Positions 1 through 13,139 of a stretch of DNA of 64,000 nt are shown piece after piece. The notes below the pieces were generated by a model that was not told the DNA's origin, ran no database searches, and saw nothing but the letters and a program-made list of their open reading frames with translations. How positions within the stretch are numbered: position 1 is the stretch's first letter; each line of letters opens with the position of its first letter. Source of the stretch: Hemibagrus wyckioides (lineage: Eukaryota > Chordata > Actinopteri > Siluriformes > Bagridae); contig NC_080710.1 of the NCBI RefSeq assembly GCF_019097595.1, forward strand, positions 6,228,780 to 6,292,779. The letters are read 5' to 3'. Made by a program: the position numbers and the translations under genes.

Positions 1-142
1 TGGTGAGAAAGCTCAAAACACGACAACATGCTAATGAGGACCAAACAAAGTGGTAGAAATGTAAAGTAACACACTAACATGACTTTCATAAGCTTGTCTC
101 TCCTTAAGCTTTCCAGGAAAGAGTATAGAATAATAATAATAA

Positions 143-173
<31 letters not shown>

Positions 174-3100
174 AAGAAGAATCATTGTTTTTTTTTAATA
201 AAGAAAGGATTTTAAATTTTATTTAATATTAGTATTTTCCAAATGCTAATATTTTTAACGAACTTGCTAGCCCTGTCGATTTTCTTTATAATTTTTCCAT
301 TCAAACTAACAGACTAGAAAGAATGATACAGCAAATTTGTTTTAATACTATTTTATACTACTATTATTTATTTATTTATACTAATGTACTACTTTTATTC
401 TATTACAACATTAAATTGTTATTTCTGTGAATGTTTAAGAACTCAGGAAAAATTTATCTGTCCAATATAAGACTCACATTTCTTGTTTGTAAACTGTTTA
501 TGGAAAAACTTTACTATTAATAAAAAAAAGGAAAGAAACACGAAAAAACAACAATAAAAAGACGTCCATAGCTTTACTTGTGTTCCTGATTTTGTGTAAA
601 TGTATTGACAAGATGTTGGTTGATCGTCTTCAGATCACATAATTTGGGCCTCGCATTTTAATATATGCATTCAATTTTGTTTATAAATTCTGTTACTTTT
701 CAATTATTTTAAAGCGCATTCCTCCTCCGTCCCCTTATCATGCATCTGTAAACAAAGGGGTTTTTTTTGGGCAAAAATGAGAGAAATCCTTCTATCCCAT
801 TAATTTGTTTTCTCAAGCTTTATTTTCACCTTTTTTACATTTCTCACTGATTTCCATATTTGCTTTAAGCTTGACTTAGCTTTTTCAGGAGCTGAGACAA
901 AGCTGGTTAAACTGCTAAATAGTTGTTTTCTGTCTTTTAGCCATTTAGTTGTCATTTTCTGCTTGCTGCTTTTTGAGCTTCGCTTTTTTATGGATTTTTT
1001 GTGGGCGTCACTATATGCAAATCAGCTGCACCATGCACACAGTCATTAATTTACAAGTTATTGGGATTTATCAGCATACTTACACCAATACAAATTCTTC
1101 CAAAACTTCTCAGTTTTACATTTATATAGAAATGTTACTAAAAAAGATTGAGAAACAGAATGCACTCACCATTTTTCCAATGGCTGGCTTTGAAAATAAA
1201 GTACTCTTTCCAATTATGTCTGATTTCTTTTCCAAAGCTGTGATCCAGAGCTTATTTTCTTTCGACTAATTATACATTCTTTCTCAGTAGACCTCCACAG
1301 AATGCCTTGTCATCCCTGTTCATGCACAGGGGTCAAATAAGTTGCCGCAGTGAATTTAGTATCAGCCTTCTATTTTTTTAATTTGTAGTCACCCAGCAAA
1401 CAAGTGTGTACAGCAACTAGGAACAAAAGTAAAGCTCACGGGAAAGTATGAGATGTTTCAGGCATGCGATGCTGAATGGATTCAGACATTAATGCAAAAA
1501 TAATGATTTTTTTTGTATTTTAATGTATGTTAATGTATTCCAAGGTAAAGTGTCTACAGTCTGCTTCAAAATGCAAAAATGGTGTTCTACATAGAAAGTG
1601 CTCAAGAAGTTTTTTGACCTGATATATGGACATTGGTTGTTGTGAAGGACATTTTGCATGGATTTTAAATTTCTTATACCTTCGCATACATATTTATAAG
1701 TGTAACATCATTACGGAATCACGGATTATTGACTTTTTGAAGTCGGAGATGGAAAAGAAGTCATTACCCAAACCCTTTTATTTTCCCTTCTATTTTTAAT
1801 GCACTGTGTATTTATTCAGCACAGGTTTGCCTCAGTAGTTTACTCCGTTGCATAAATATTCATACCGTTTTATAAAACCTTGGAGAAATCCAAGAAAGAC
1901 GTTGTCACATACTGCGCAAAACCTGGGCTCATCCTCCATTCCTCAGTTTTGACAGGCAGGAGTAAAAATGTCATGCTAACGATCCACTGGTGATCAATGA
2001 ACAACTGGAAAGTACTCACTTAATGGTGATTTGGATACAAAGTGGTGTTCAGACTGACAGTCTATGCTACCCTGATGGATCAATCCGTAGTGGAACATCA
2101 AGGAAAATCAACTGGGTTAAGGTCAGACAGTGATTATTTGATTTTGCCTCCTGGGTCATTTGCAGAGCTTTGTTTAAAATAACAAAAACTATGACTGGTG
2201 AAAATACATTGGACCCTTGCTTCCATTCATTTTCAATGAGACTTCCAGGCGACATGAGCTTGACGACTAGATGTGTCAGTGACAGGATAGGACAACGTCG
2301 AGAAAGGTTTATGCAAATATGCAGTGACTTGGTACAGCGATTACAGTACTAATTGGAGTGCTGACAGTACAGCATACTGTTAACCACTTGAGCTATCACT
2401 ACCCCAATACACTTTGCTGTATGAGCAAACATAGCTTATTTTATTTATAAAACACTTTGTGGTTTGAGGTGGGATGCTGTTCTAGGGCATTAATCAACAA
2501 TGGACTGATAGGATGCAGCCAGACACAAGGTACTGATTCCACCATGAAGATCATTTTCATCATAACAGCATGTTTAGTGGAAAAACAGTTCCATTACATT
2601 AAAAACATCCTATTAAAAAGAACCCCTTTTGTCAGTTTATCATTTGCCTTAAATAATGTATAGCCCCAGTATTCCTAACTCTTCCTATAATATATTTGAA
2701 GGAGTGAATTAATACAAACCTGGGATTTGTCCTGCAGCCGGAACTACTTTATTATATAACCATGAAGACCACTGATATTGACAGTGTGAACAAGCTGGTG
2801 CTACCAGGTTCTGAACCATGCTTAAAAATGCTTTTGCTTCAAAATTATACATTTCTACATGGGGGAAAATAATTTATAAACATAATTTATAAACATTGCA
2901 TAAAAAATATGCAAATTTCTTACTTCCTTGATTACTCCAGAGAGCCCTTTCGGTCTGTTGTTCATCACAGACTCTAAAGAGCGCATTAATAATCCCCCAT
3001 ACACCCTGTAGGTTTAGAGTGGTGGGAGCTGACAGCTGTTACTTACTCCTACATAGAGCGGGATTATTGAACACACATGTAGTGTCCCAGATAATTAATT

Positions 3101-3420
3101 AGCACCCAAAGCTACCAGCGTATGATGCAGGGACTCCTGGTGCAAGAAAGAGAGAGGCAACAGGTGCTTGCATCAGATTATGCATGGCAGGTCTGGGAGA
3201 GAAAGTAATAGAGATTGATATATCCAGGTTAGTGCAGGAACGGTGCATGAAAACATCCAGAAGTCACATCAAGTCAAGTTTGTTGAGGCAGCTTGTAGAA
3301 TGAGAAGAGGGCTGAGAGAAGAAAAAATAAATATATTTTCATATAAGATGGCTTATTGTCCATAAATAACAAAATTACTAAAGTGAACTGATATAGTTAT
3401 CTTTTCATGACATGCTTTTT
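1..3420. other. Gene-free AT-rich stretch, probably adcy2 intron
   Basis: No supportable gene is seen here on either strand. The open frames are short, start in AT-rich or homopolymer sequence and match no protein I recognise. If the adcy2 exon at 15,608-15,769 belongs to a gene running leftward, this is probably its intron; that is inference. Confidence 0.5.
130..182. repeat. TAA/AGA compound microsatellite
   Basis: A run of TAA triplets passes directly into about twelve AGA triplets, seen by eye. It is a simple-sequence repeat with no coding value. Confidence 0.95.
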
Positions 3421-3423
3421 TCT

Positions 3424-3630
3424 CACCATGGTTGTAAAGAGTGCTTATTTGAGTTTACATTCACATTTATGGCATTTGGTATATGACAATATCCAGAGTG
3501 ACCTCCATTTAAAAGTTAAGGGCCTTGCTCAAGGGCCCAGCAGTTGCAGCTTGACCATCCTGGGATTCAAACTCACAACCTTTCTGATCAGTAGTCCAAC
3601 AACTTAATCACTAAGCTTCCACTTCCCAGT
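3424..3630 (-). repeat. SINE-like interspersed repeat with L2-type tail
   Basis: The block begins with the fish repeat tail 'acatttatggcatttgg' and continues through a 'gggccttgctcaagggccc' segment. It ends with a segment whose reverse complement resembles a tRNA-type B box (a 'gttgtgagtttgaatccc'-like string). In this order it lies on the minus strand. Related copies are at 24,086, 27,690 and 29,870. Family naming is from memory of common teleost repeats and needs a repeat library. Confidence 0.65.
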
Positions 3631-4442
3631 ATGGCCTTTGACATCTCTCATAAAGAATTCTTTTCCACCAACAGATGTGTGGCTTACCAGATGTTTTTTC
3701 ACACCATTTGGTAGAAGTAATAGGAGTGTGAAAATCCCCAGAAAAAAAAAATTCCAGCATTTTCTAAATCAATCAAACCAGAAATCTGAGAGAGCAACAT
3801 AGCCATGGTCAAGGTCACTGAAATCACATTTTTTTCCTCCATTCTCATCTCTCTATTTGATGTCAGTGAAGCTCAGGTCCTGAAGATCTACGTGATTTCA
3901 TTGGCTGACTGGGATAACAAAAAGATTGCTCATCAGGAACACGTTTTTTAAAATAAAAATTGAAAGAGTTGTTGCAAGCTTAGTGGTGGTGATATTGTCA
4001 CCATGCTGTAGTTTGTTTGTAGCCTAATATAGCTTTTTATGTCAGAACAGTTTGTGAAGATTGTCATGAAGAAAATGTAAACAGCGCTGCAGTAAAAACA
4101 GCAACGCTGTAAAAGCAATGCAGTAAAAACAGCGTTTTCACTGCATTCATCTAAAAGCCAATGGAAAAATTAAGATTTTTGTCGAGGGAACCAGAGTGAT
4201 GCTGGTTGAACTTCCTGGTTGGTTTACAGAAACATGTCATGCTTACAGCACACTAATCCAGACATGTGTTTGCAGTAAAGAGGTTTTTCGGTGTAAAGGA
4301 AAGGCAAGATGTTACATAGAGGATCAATGTACAAAATTTAGTATCTAATGAAGAAGATGTTCATTTTCATCCTGTATATTCGCTATATTTGTTTATTCTG
4401 AACAATATTCACATCCATTTTTTGGGGGGGGCCAAACCTCAC
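3631..4442. other. Gene-free stretch
   Basis: I see no gene or clear mobile element. The only local structure is a short imperfect duplication near 4,080-4,140, where a 'gcagtaaaaacagc'-like string recurs. Confidence 0.4.
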
Positions 4443-4540
4443 CCTAAAACAAATTCAATTCAATTCTATTTTAATTGTACAGCGCTTTTAACAATGGACA
4501 TTGTCTCAAAGCACCTTTACAAAACATAAACACAGTACAA
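4443..4540 (-). repeat. 3' tail of an L2-like LINE, minus strand
   Basis: The sequence 'caattcaattc' followed by 'gcgcttttaacaatg' and 'tctcaaagcacctttaca' is the reverse complement of the tail at about 6,344-6,395. That copy directly follows a decayed reverse transcriptase. I read this as an isolated 3' end, as LINEs with 5' truncation commonly leave. Confidence 0.65.
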
Positions 4541-5985
4541 TCACAAACCTCCTTATTTATGTTTGTAGGCATAATTAAATAATAGTAAATTTTTTTTTTT
4601 TTCTTTTATCGCTGATGCCAACAAATATATCCACGAAGCATTTTCTGTAGCATTTACACAAGTCCATGTCTTTTTTTTTGGTCCAGACTGCTTGGCTTTT
4701 TCTTTCATGATCACACAAAATGATAGATAAATAGGATAATCAGAGCCCCATTGTAGGACACAGGTTTGAACTTCTGTTTTTCTTTCTTTTTTTTAAAAAA
4801 AAGGTGCAAACTGGTGAATACAAGATGACAATCCCACAATGGCATCTGCACAAAATCTAAGCCAATATCTATCAATTAAACTAAACCACTGAGTTTCGCG
4901 ATTGATGAATAATGGTGACATGAAGTGTTGTCATGACTGAAATGTTGGTTAGACTTAAGAATGCTGATGTTTATGAAGATCACTGAGATGCTATGTTCGC
5001 ACGCTCAACAGCTACTCAATAATACTGTTCATTTTCAACAAACACACATTCACACACTACAGCCAATTTAGAGATCAGTCTATTTAGAGATTTAGACTTA
5101 GAGATTTAGAGAAATTTGAACTGGGTGAGGAAACCTTGGAGGTTCCCTCCTAATCGCATTTACATTGAAAATAAAACCCCAAAACATTTAGACATGACTT
5201 TCTGATCACTCAACTCCTCATATACACATGATATATTTCACCATTTCACCAAATAAATAATGTCATTATATTTTTACAGATGACGTGTGAGCAGAAGGAT
5301 GAATCCGAATCATTCTGCTTGTAGGAAAGTCGATGTGAAAAGTCAAATCACAGGGAAACTTAGGAATGTTGAACATTTTGTGTCAGTCGAACATGGTTGT
5401 TTAGGACATTGTTAACTGTGTGTATTACATTTGAGTTTGTGTATTGAGAAAACCATTACACATATAGAGCAAGTTCTGCGATTAAATGCTTTTTGTGTTG
5501 CTGGGGGTTTTTTTCTTTCTCTTATGATGCTAAACCTACAGATGCTAAAGCAATAAGTTGAATCGGAGAAAAACAAGCATAAAACAATAAATCATTAAGA
5601 ATCAGCTTGAATGAACAATGACAAATAAAATGCCTCCTTGCGCAGGCCAGGAGCGATCTAACCTGGAAAAACCCCAGCTGATCACATTTGCAGAGCTGGA
5701 AAATGTGATTTCAAGCCTAATCTGGACATAAGAATCAAATCAAGGGTGATAAGAGGGGAGTGAAGATGATGTCACTATCTGCAATGTTCTGGGAATATGG
5801 GGGTCCATGAAGGATAGCCAGGGGGTCTATTTTATTTTTGTTTTTTGTTTATTGTTAAGTTCGCACTTATTATACTTAAGGTGCATCCCACATCACATAC
5901 TTATGCACTATGACACTGTGAAGTATAAATAGTTTTAGTGTGTTTACAGTAACCTCCAGTAGTACTACTGTGGTAACTACAGTAG
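4541..5985. other. Gene-free stretch
   Basis: No gene is supported. The block at about 5,040-5,160 may be a very old minus-strand copy of the 'header/lawn' type fish repeat seen more clearly at 14,205-14,505, but the match is weak. Confidence 0.35.
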
Positions 5986-5987
5986 TA

Positions 5988-6396
5988 ACTTCATCCTGCT
6001 TTAACTCTCACAAGATAGAAGTGCTCGTACTAGGACCACATGCAGCCAGAAGTAAGCTTTCTGATTACAGAGTAAATCTGGATAGTCTTTCTGTTTCATC
6101 ATTTTCAGCAGTAAAAGACCTTGGTGTGATTATTGACTCTGGTCTTTCATCTCCCAGTCAAATTTCACATTGATTATAAAATACTATTGCAGACCTATAA
6201 AGCACTAAATAGTCTCATGCCACACAGTACTGGAGCAATCATTCAGGGTTTTTTTTATAGATTTTTTTTTAGGCATAAATAGTAGCATAACTTTAAACTT
6301 CATAATTTTTATTCTATCTTTCTATATTTCTGTAAAGCTACTTTGAGACAATGTGTATTGTTAAAAGCACTATACAAATAGATTGAATTGAATCTT
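5988..6396 (+). mobile_element. L2-like LINE, C-terminal reverse transcriptase remnant and 3' tail
   Basis: Translation of about 5,995-6,165 reads 'NSHKIEVLVLGP', then 'VKDLGVIIDSGLS'. This is the pattern of the reverse transcriptase C-terminal region of L2/CR1-type LINEs (KTEVLLIGP...VRNLGVILDS). Downstream, a frame reading 'LQTYKALNSLMP' is also typical of these elements. The piece ends with the 'ctttgagacaatg...' tail whose minus-strand copy is at 4,443. It is 5' truncated, frameshifted and inactive. The clade name (L2 or CR1) is inference. Confidence 0.7.
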
Positions 6397-7670
6397 CACT
6401 TCACTTCAGCTACCTGGATGATGCACATAAGTGTGGAATTTTGGACACTTGCACTCAACACTTGCAGCCTTACTTACATACTGGAAAAAGGGGCGGAGCT
6501 ACTAGGCTTAAAAATTTACTGTATTCAGCTACAGCTTTCAGCGTCGCATGTGTATTTGACACAGTCATTCACCATCAACTGAGAAACGGCATATACTTCC
6601 AGTTACTAATAAACCAGTAGTGTTCCATTTGAGACGACTTTCTAAAATTCATACACCAGTTCATATTGTGTAGTGTAAGCCCATAGCATGTAGTCATTTA
6701 GGACACAGGTCTAGAAATAATGTCGGCTGGAATCCGATGAAAAATGGGACATTCGGAACATTAAACCACACTCTGGCTCCAGTAAATATTAATATAAAGC
6801 CCAAATATTATTCTACACATTTAAAGGTGTACTGTAGGTGTGTCTTAGCCCAAATAATCTTAAAAATGACTACAACATAAATGTGTATGGAAACGGCAAA
6901 ACAGCAAAACTGCTAAGAAATCGTATATGGGAAAATTGGGGACCGGATTGTTTGTCGATGTTTGCTGATCAAAGCTCTTGTCTCATATTTTATACACATG
7001 CCCCCGATGTCCCTTCACTCCACCCCTTTTTACAAAGGACAGGCATGTTGAATGTCAGTAAGAGCCCAGAGCAGCAAGATAATTTTACTGTGACCCCAAA
7101 AAAGAAAACCTTGACAAAAAATGCAGAAAATATCATTGGTAGCAAGATGGAGAAATTTATTTCTGAGGAAGAAGCTGAAACTGGACATGGAATTAGCAGC
7201 ATTGCTCCTTGACACATACAAAAAGTGTTCAATTTTTATTTTTCACTTGAACAAGTAATGTACAGTATGTAATGCTACCTCACTGCCTTGCAGCTAGCAA
7301 TGATAATTTGCTGACACTGGTACGGTTTAGCAAAAAACTCATGGGAGCTCATTAAAAAAAAAAGAAAAGAAGAAAAGGAGGGGTAGCCACAATGGATACC
7401 AGACTCTTAAAAAAAATTAAAGAGCAAAAAAAGCTGCATTTGCAAAAAATCTTATGTATTTATTTTTTTAAATAAAAGTGAATAATTATTGTAATTTCTC
7501 CTCATGGATGTGGTCTCAGTAGACTGCTATACACATACTGCAGACGTGTTAAGAAAAAAACAAAGTGACGTTTCATCATTACAGTTATAAATACACCTGA
7601 AATTGCACGTATTCATGCTGACAGATTGAGCATCTCGAAACCGACACAAGATTCATCACATGCTATTTTA
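6397..7670. other. Gene-free stretch with one unrecognised open frame
   Basis: A 124-codon open frame lies on the plus strand at 6,838-7,212. It is lysine- and asparagine-rich and shows no domain I recognise. No start context, splice signal or family pattern supports it, so I do not call it a gene. Confidence 0.4.
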
Positions 7671-7701
7671 GTAGTTTGTGTGTGTGTGTGTGCGTGTGCG
7701 C
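7671..7701. repeat. TG dinucleotide microsatellite
   Basis: About a dozen TG units, interrupted by GC near the right end. Confidence 0.9.
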
Positions 7702-7884
7702 TAACTTGAGATCACACCTCGCACAGCAGCAGTGATGTCAGAGATGATCGGAGCACGAGCGCTGTTCCACTGTTTACTCCTCTAATGCAGCTTCTGGCTC
7801 GCTTTAAAGCTGTTTCACAACTAATATGAATGTGACTCATTTGAAGGTTGGTAAACAGTGCGTGGCTTCAGAGAGTCCCAGAGA

Positions 7885-7962
7885 AACAGAGAGAGAGAGA
7901 GAGAGCAAGAGAAACAGAGAGAGAGAGAGAGAACAAGAGAGAGAGAAAGAGAGAGAGAGATT
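7885..7962. repeat. GA-rich microsatellite
   Basis: Several GA runs are separated by short interruptions (gcaagagaaaca, aacaa). The run creates low-complexity open frames on both strands, which are not genes. Confidence 0.9.
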
Positions 7963-8039
7963 GAGAGGATTCATTAATTACATCTGCTGTGATGCAGTGT
8001 TCACTCGGTTTGGGTTGCAGTAGAGCATTTATCTTCTGG

Positions 8040-8270
8040 ACTGCATGATTGTTTTTCCCTTCTCTTCGCCCTTCCAGAACCTGTGGCTGCGCCGCTACAT
8101 TACGCCACTCGACTGTATGGGATGCAGTTTTGATGACGCCCCCCACAGGAAAGCATTCAGCCTTAATGAGATCTAATCCCGCTGCTCGGCCAATGACACC
8201 TCCATCGACTTCAATCATCCCTGCATGAAGCTCTGTACGCGATCGACCCCGGGCAAGAAAACTGACATTC
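8040..8270. other. GC-richer unique block in putative adcy2 intron
   Basis: This block is clearly more GC-rich than its surroundings, has no simple repeats and matches none of the window's repeat families. It could be a conserved non-coding element or an unrecognised exon. I see no strong open frame flanked by splice signals. It is flagged only as a place to check conservation. Confidence 0.25.
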
Positions 8271-8454
8271 TGAAGATGATCGTTTTCTTAGGCTTTGTTA
8301 TACTTCTGTTTTTTTCCTCACAATACTGAGAGAAGAAATAACAGGGTTTTTTTTTTTTTGTTTAACACAATGACCGTCCGTCCAGAAAACGGATCAGCTT
8401 TGCTCACAATGGGTCTGGATTCAGAGCAAGTCCAAATGTTATGTCTTCATAGAG

Positions 8455-8566
8455 ATGGCATGCACTCCCCATGCTTTGGGGGTTTCCTCTGGGTTCTCCG
8501 GTTTCCTCCCCAAGTCCAAAGACATGTGTTGTAGGCTGACTGGCATTGCTCAATTGTGTGTAGTGT
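8455..8566 (+). repeat. Fragment of common fish interspersed repeat
   Basis: The phrase 'gggtttcctctgggttctccggtttcctcc', here split across 8,478-8,512, followed by 'aaagacatg' and 'aggctgactggc', is typical of a widespread teleost repeat. Other copies lie at 16,060, 28,745 and 60,280. Confidence 0.7.
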
Positions 8567-10250
8567 GGATAGATGAAGTTACACAGTTACAAAAGTTGCA
8601 GATCACCTCTCAGGTTGAGAATTTTTTTTTTGTTTGTTGGTTTTTTAATAAAAACAACCTAAGATTTTTTTAAATAATGTCTAGAGCACCAAATTTAAAC
8701 ACAAAGTACAAGACTGAAGAATAAAAAATAAAATAATCACTGTTATCTTCTGTATTTTCTATTCCTATTTTTTTTACAATGTCAAATGTAAACACAACAT
8801 ACAAGCAAGAAAATGATAATTATTCTTGTTGTGTTGTGTTTTTGCTGCCTTCTTGGCCAGGTCACTCTCGTAAAAGAGATTTAATCTGAATGAGTTTTTA
8901 TCGTAGTTAAATCAAGGTTACTAAACTAACTAACTAACATAAATAGTCCTAATTGTGAATACAAATACATTCGAATTTGGTTAAATTTAGCAGCACTGCT
9001 TTTTCTTCATAGCACTTGATCCAGCAATTAACCAGATTATTTTTTAAAAATCACACACCAATCATGAATTCTGGACACTGATTACAAAATCCACGAGCTA
9101 CTAAATCATGATTATTATATCCATGTGCATCGGTGTGGGTTTTTTTTTCGAGTACTGATTATGTATGAATGAAAAACAATGCTAGAAAAACTTCATACCT
9201 GAAAAAGCTGCACCTTTCAATCTACAGTTACAGAGGGAAAAAAGGCCAAATAATCCAGCCAGAAAATCAACAGGAAACACAAAGCTGAGCTGGAACAATG
9301 CAACTCTGGCATCTCCTCCCAGAATTAAACTGGGAACAACTGAGGAATTTTCCAAAACCGAGTTGACTATCCATCCCCAGGGCAAGGCAACAATAGAGTT
9401 TCCTCATGCGTGTGGCATCGTGAGTGGAGAAGTTGGCATTTGCTGGGATGCTGGCAGGTCTGTGCCTGAAATCGACTCCACGCTGGCAGCCTGCAGAGCC
9501 ACAAACCTGTTAGCCAGCAGGCGCTAGCACCAACACATCCCACTGTAGCCTGGCTTCCCTTAGAGAAGGCTACAAGGACCAGACATCTACTTTTTCATAT
9601 TTCTGAACGTGGTTAGGATTCATAAAATTCACAGCGAATGGTGTAAAGAAAACATCCGGTATATCAAGTCCAAGAATGTTAAATATACTCAATAATAAAC
9701 TATCAAATGCCATTTGAGGTTAGTTTGAAATGCATAACTACATAGGAGTGACACTTGGGAATATGTTATGTTATTTTATGACTAAAATAAATAATAAAAA
9801 TAATATATTGATGATTAAAATTAAAAACTATGTCTAAATTAACTGCTTAAATAAACACTGCCTTACTCAGTTACAGTAAATTAAGGTAGATTAAAGGTTT
9901 CAGAGTTTCAATCAGCAGCCACGTTGGGAAAAAAATAATATAGAAGCAAGTTAGAGTTTATTTACAAAGCCTTTCAAGCTGTTCAGTGCTATGAACTACT
10001 TGTATCTAAAGATTCAAGGCAAGGAATTGAGGTTTTAGTTCCTGTCATTGCAGTAAAAAGGAAATCAATTAAAAGTACTCCTGTGGGCTCTGTGCTTTTA
10101 TCACCGCTGTGAAAAATGGACAAGTTCTAAACTGGAACCACTGTCTCGCCTGGAGGAATACAAGATTGTCACCGCATCTTTTCTAACCACTGACCACAGA
10201 GGCTTTTACATTGTTTCAGCACACTCTGTGGTGAAGACTAAATGCTAGCT
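8567..10250. other. Gene-free stretch
   Basis: Mostly AT-rich. A GC-richer, repeat-free block at about 9,180-9,560 contains no convincing exon that I can recognise. Nothing else is supportable. Confidence 0.4.
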
Positions 10251-10280
10251 TTAGGCTAATGGGGGGTGGGGGTGGTGCAG

Positions 10281-10282
10281 GC

Positions 10283-10337
<55 letters not shown>

Positions 10338-10341
10338 GATA
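10281..10341. repeat. GA microsatellite
   Basis: A near-perfect GA run of about 60 bases lies at the 3' side of the minus-strand L1-like remnant. Confidence 0.95.
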
Positions 10342-10344
10342 TGA

Positions 10345-10951
10345 GTTTTCACAGCGACCAAGATAGGTATTATTTCCTTTTGGAATGCTCTATACCACTC
10401 CCCAGTAAATCCATCAGGTCCTGGGGATTTATTAGACTTTAATTTAGTAATAGCCCCTTTCACTTCATTTGCTGTTATTTCTGCTATCAGTAATTCATTT
10501 TGCTCATCAGTAAGGGTCGGTAACTCCAATTTATCTAAGAAAAAGTCAATCTCCTTGTTTCTGTCATCATGCATTTTATAATATTTTTTATTAAGGCGCT
10601 TTTTTCATCTCTGAGTATTCCTTCCTTTTCTGGAGAACCATAGGAGGATAATCATGATGGAAACCTGAGGAATTTCACTACGATCGATCTAGGCCTCGCA
10701 TTCTTTCTAGGTTTTGGTACGAGTGCCTGGTGGGCTCTCTCCACATACAGTTCTGTATCGGGAGGAAAATCCAAAGTGTCTCTCAGCAGTTGTTCAACGT
10801 AGTCAGTCATGGAATTTTTTTCTACATATTCAGGCATGTTGTATATTCTTATATTGTCTCTTCTTGACCTGCCTTCTTGATCAATCTGTTTGCTTTCCAG
10901 CTGCGACTGCATTTTTATCATTTTTTGCATTTTCTCTTCCACATTTTGCAC
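10345..10951 (-). mobile_element. L1-like LINE remnant: ORF1 fragment followed by ORF2 fragment
   Basis: On the minus strand, 10,951 down to 10,652 reads as an L1-type ORF1 protein. A short coiled-coil-like stretch (EKMQKMIKMQSQLE) is followed by 'RSRRDNIRIYNMPE', 'ERAHQALVPKP' and 'RPRSIVVKFL', the hallmark motifs of the L1 ORF1 RNA-binding domain. Further downstream, about 10,620 to 10,345 reads as part of ORF2 just before the reverse transcriptase ('KLKSNKSPGPDGFTGEWYRAF'). ORF1 and ORF2 are in the correct order but the ORF1 end and the ORF2 endonuclease region are missing, so this is an internally deleted dead copy. The superfamily call is firm; the subfamily is not determined. Confidence 0.85.
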
Positions 10952-11169
10952 TCATGTTATTATAATAATAATATAACCCAAAAGGTACTGGAAGCTTAGG
11001 TTTCCTGAAAAACCTGAATAAGTTTGAACTTTTAACCCATGGCTTGGTTCCTTTATCCACAACTTGGCTACTTTGCATAAACTAGTTTTTCTCGCAATAT
11101 AATTTACTACTAAAATCTATTTAAATAGTCATGTATATTTCAAGCACACTTGAATTGCAATGTAATGAT

Positions 11170-11260
11170 TATCCATCCATCCACTGTACCACTTATCCTA
11201 GACAGTGTCACAGGGAGCCTGATGCCTGTCTCAGGGGTCACCATGGAGATGGGGCTCTGC
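11170..11260 (+). repeat. Fish interspersed repeat fragment
   Basis: It begins 'atccatccatccactgtacc' and continues 'acttatcctagacagtgtcacaggg', a widespread teleost repeat start. Related pieces are at 33,085 and 46,615. The rest of 10,960-11,640 shows no gene. Confidence 0.65.
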
Positions 11261-12239
11261 CTTATCTGTCATCATAAAAAAATAAAACAAAATAAAATAA
11301 AATAATGATAAAATTAAATATTAACTTTTGTATGATTCCAATAATTTCAATAAATCAATGAATTTGCATTTTTAATTAGCAAGAGATGCGATGTGACGCA
11401 TGGTGCCTCACCTTGGATTGCACAATCCCTCAGCTATCTCTCTGTATGTCACCTATATAGTGTTTGAAGGCACTTTTATTATATGTCCTCTCTTTCCATA
11501 GTCTAGGTAATGTATTTCACATATGTGTATAACATATTTAGTCTTGCAGATCTGACATAAAACTGCACTAAAAAAGCAGGAAGTGAGGCAGCCAGTACCT
11601 CTGCTTCACAAAACATGACTAAATGCTGCCTTCACTTGCTAGCGGAATTACAGTTTAACCTCGGCATACAAATTTAATTCGTTCTGTAGGCGAGTTCTTA
11701 GAGTGAAAATTTGTATTGTGAAACATACAAATACGAGGCATATGCAACCAGTGTGGCTGATTAGAAAAAACTGACCCAAGCCAAGCATTTCATGTCAAGG
11801 ATCCTCAAAGCTTTGTCATGGCTAACCCTAACCCTGGGAACGCTTCTATGTGCAAGGTGTGTCTGAAGCTCTGTTTGAAATCATGCTTATTTTTCGGTTC
11901 GGGTAGGTCATGTGATGAAGCAAAGCACACCAGCAAGACCATAAAAGGGCATCACAGTACTCCAGGTTCTTTGTTTTCAGGAAGTGCTCTGTGTCTGTTT
12001 GTGTCAATTGTTTTTCCTGTCTGTCTAGACTAGGGAAAAGGAAGATATATATAAAAGTTTAGGTAGGATGGCAAATAGAAAGCATGTGCATCCGAGCCCC
12101 ACTACATTATGGGGGACGAATCACACTTTGTCTGCGTTGTTTGTTTGATAGAGAAGTGTACAAGCGCAGCTCTCGAGGGAGAAACTTTTCATCTCTGTAA
12201 ATTTCGTTTTCATTTGACTGCTTTCTCCAGTTAGAGCTA

Positions 12240-12870
12240 GTGGAGACCCTCTCTTCCGATTCAGATTTCCCTGCTTTGGCTCTGGGAGCTCGTCTTGCGA
12301 TTTCTCTGGACCCGAATGAGGAATTATTATTGTCTTCATTGGACTCTGAGGAGATCGATGTGGGCAATGATGAGCGGTATGCCACTGAATTGGTTCTTGA
12401 GAGAAAGCAATCAGTGGCGTTCGTGCTGTTGAGTTTTGTGTGCTGTCGCTAAGCTCATTATGCACTCGCCTTGCTTGTATTCCAGCAGGTTAAGCCAGTG
12501 CAGTTCTGCACACAATGGCAGTTTTGCTGTCATACTGAGCTGACCTGCTAAAGGAGCTGGTCTGTGGGAAGGGGCTCATCAATGAGGTCTGAACTCTTCC
12601 AGGCACAGATTTAGCCCTCTGTGCCACAAAGCAGGTGGCCCATGCCATTGACGGTTTCATGACTGCATTTGGTCACCACAGAGAAGCAATCTAACAGAGA
12701 TAAAAGAAAGGGACAAAACCTTTTTTACCTTTTAGATGCCCTGATGTCTCCTAAGGGCCTATTCTTACTTTGCTGCAGCGAGGAGCTAGGGCTATCAACC
12801 AGTAGCCACAAGCCCCAGCCTGACCTGCTGAGGCAGGAAAAGAGGGCTAGCGTTGTAGCCTGAACCCCCC
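12240..12870 (+). pseudogene. DIRS Gag-like remnant
   Basis: The first open frame (12,240-12,452) is acidic and serine-rich ('LDSEEIDVGNDERYATELV'). Further on, 12,605-12,760 reads, with stops, 'TDLALCATKQVAHAIDGFM' and 'KKGTKPFLPF'. This resembles the DIRS Gag segment 'TDLALRATKQAAQAIGRSM' followed by 'KEKDKAFLLDAP'. The similarity is from memory of the family and needs a protein search. Several stops and at least one frameshift make it non-functional. Confidence 0.6.
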
Positions 12871-13139
12871 CCCCCCCTCAACCCCCCACCCCGTATAAAA
12901 TTTGAGTGGTGGGCCAGCACTTAAGGGCAGGTCCCCCAAGGGAAAATCTATCTCCAGCAGGTGGGCCAAGAAAGAATTCTGATGCCCAGGGGGCTAGGGT
13001 TTTCAGGGGTGCCCCTTTAGGGCCATTTCCACTGCTCCCTACCCCTTTGGTACATTAGCTTCAGGGCTTAGCCATGACCACCAATGATCCTGCTCCTTAT
13101 GTGTTACAACCTCCTGGGTTATTAGCCCCTTCCAGCTTG

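Noticed and set aside
949..1269. 106-codon open frame on the plus strand
   Set aside because: AT-rich, low similarity to anything known, no splice signals or family motifs; length is expected by chance.
6838..7212. 124-codon open frame on the plus strand
   Set aside because: No recognisable domain, start context or homology between copies. Could be an exon by chance, but nothing supports it.
7868..8218. 116-codon minus-strand frame
   Set aside because: Its C-terminal third is a translated GA/CT microsatellite; no motif in the rest.
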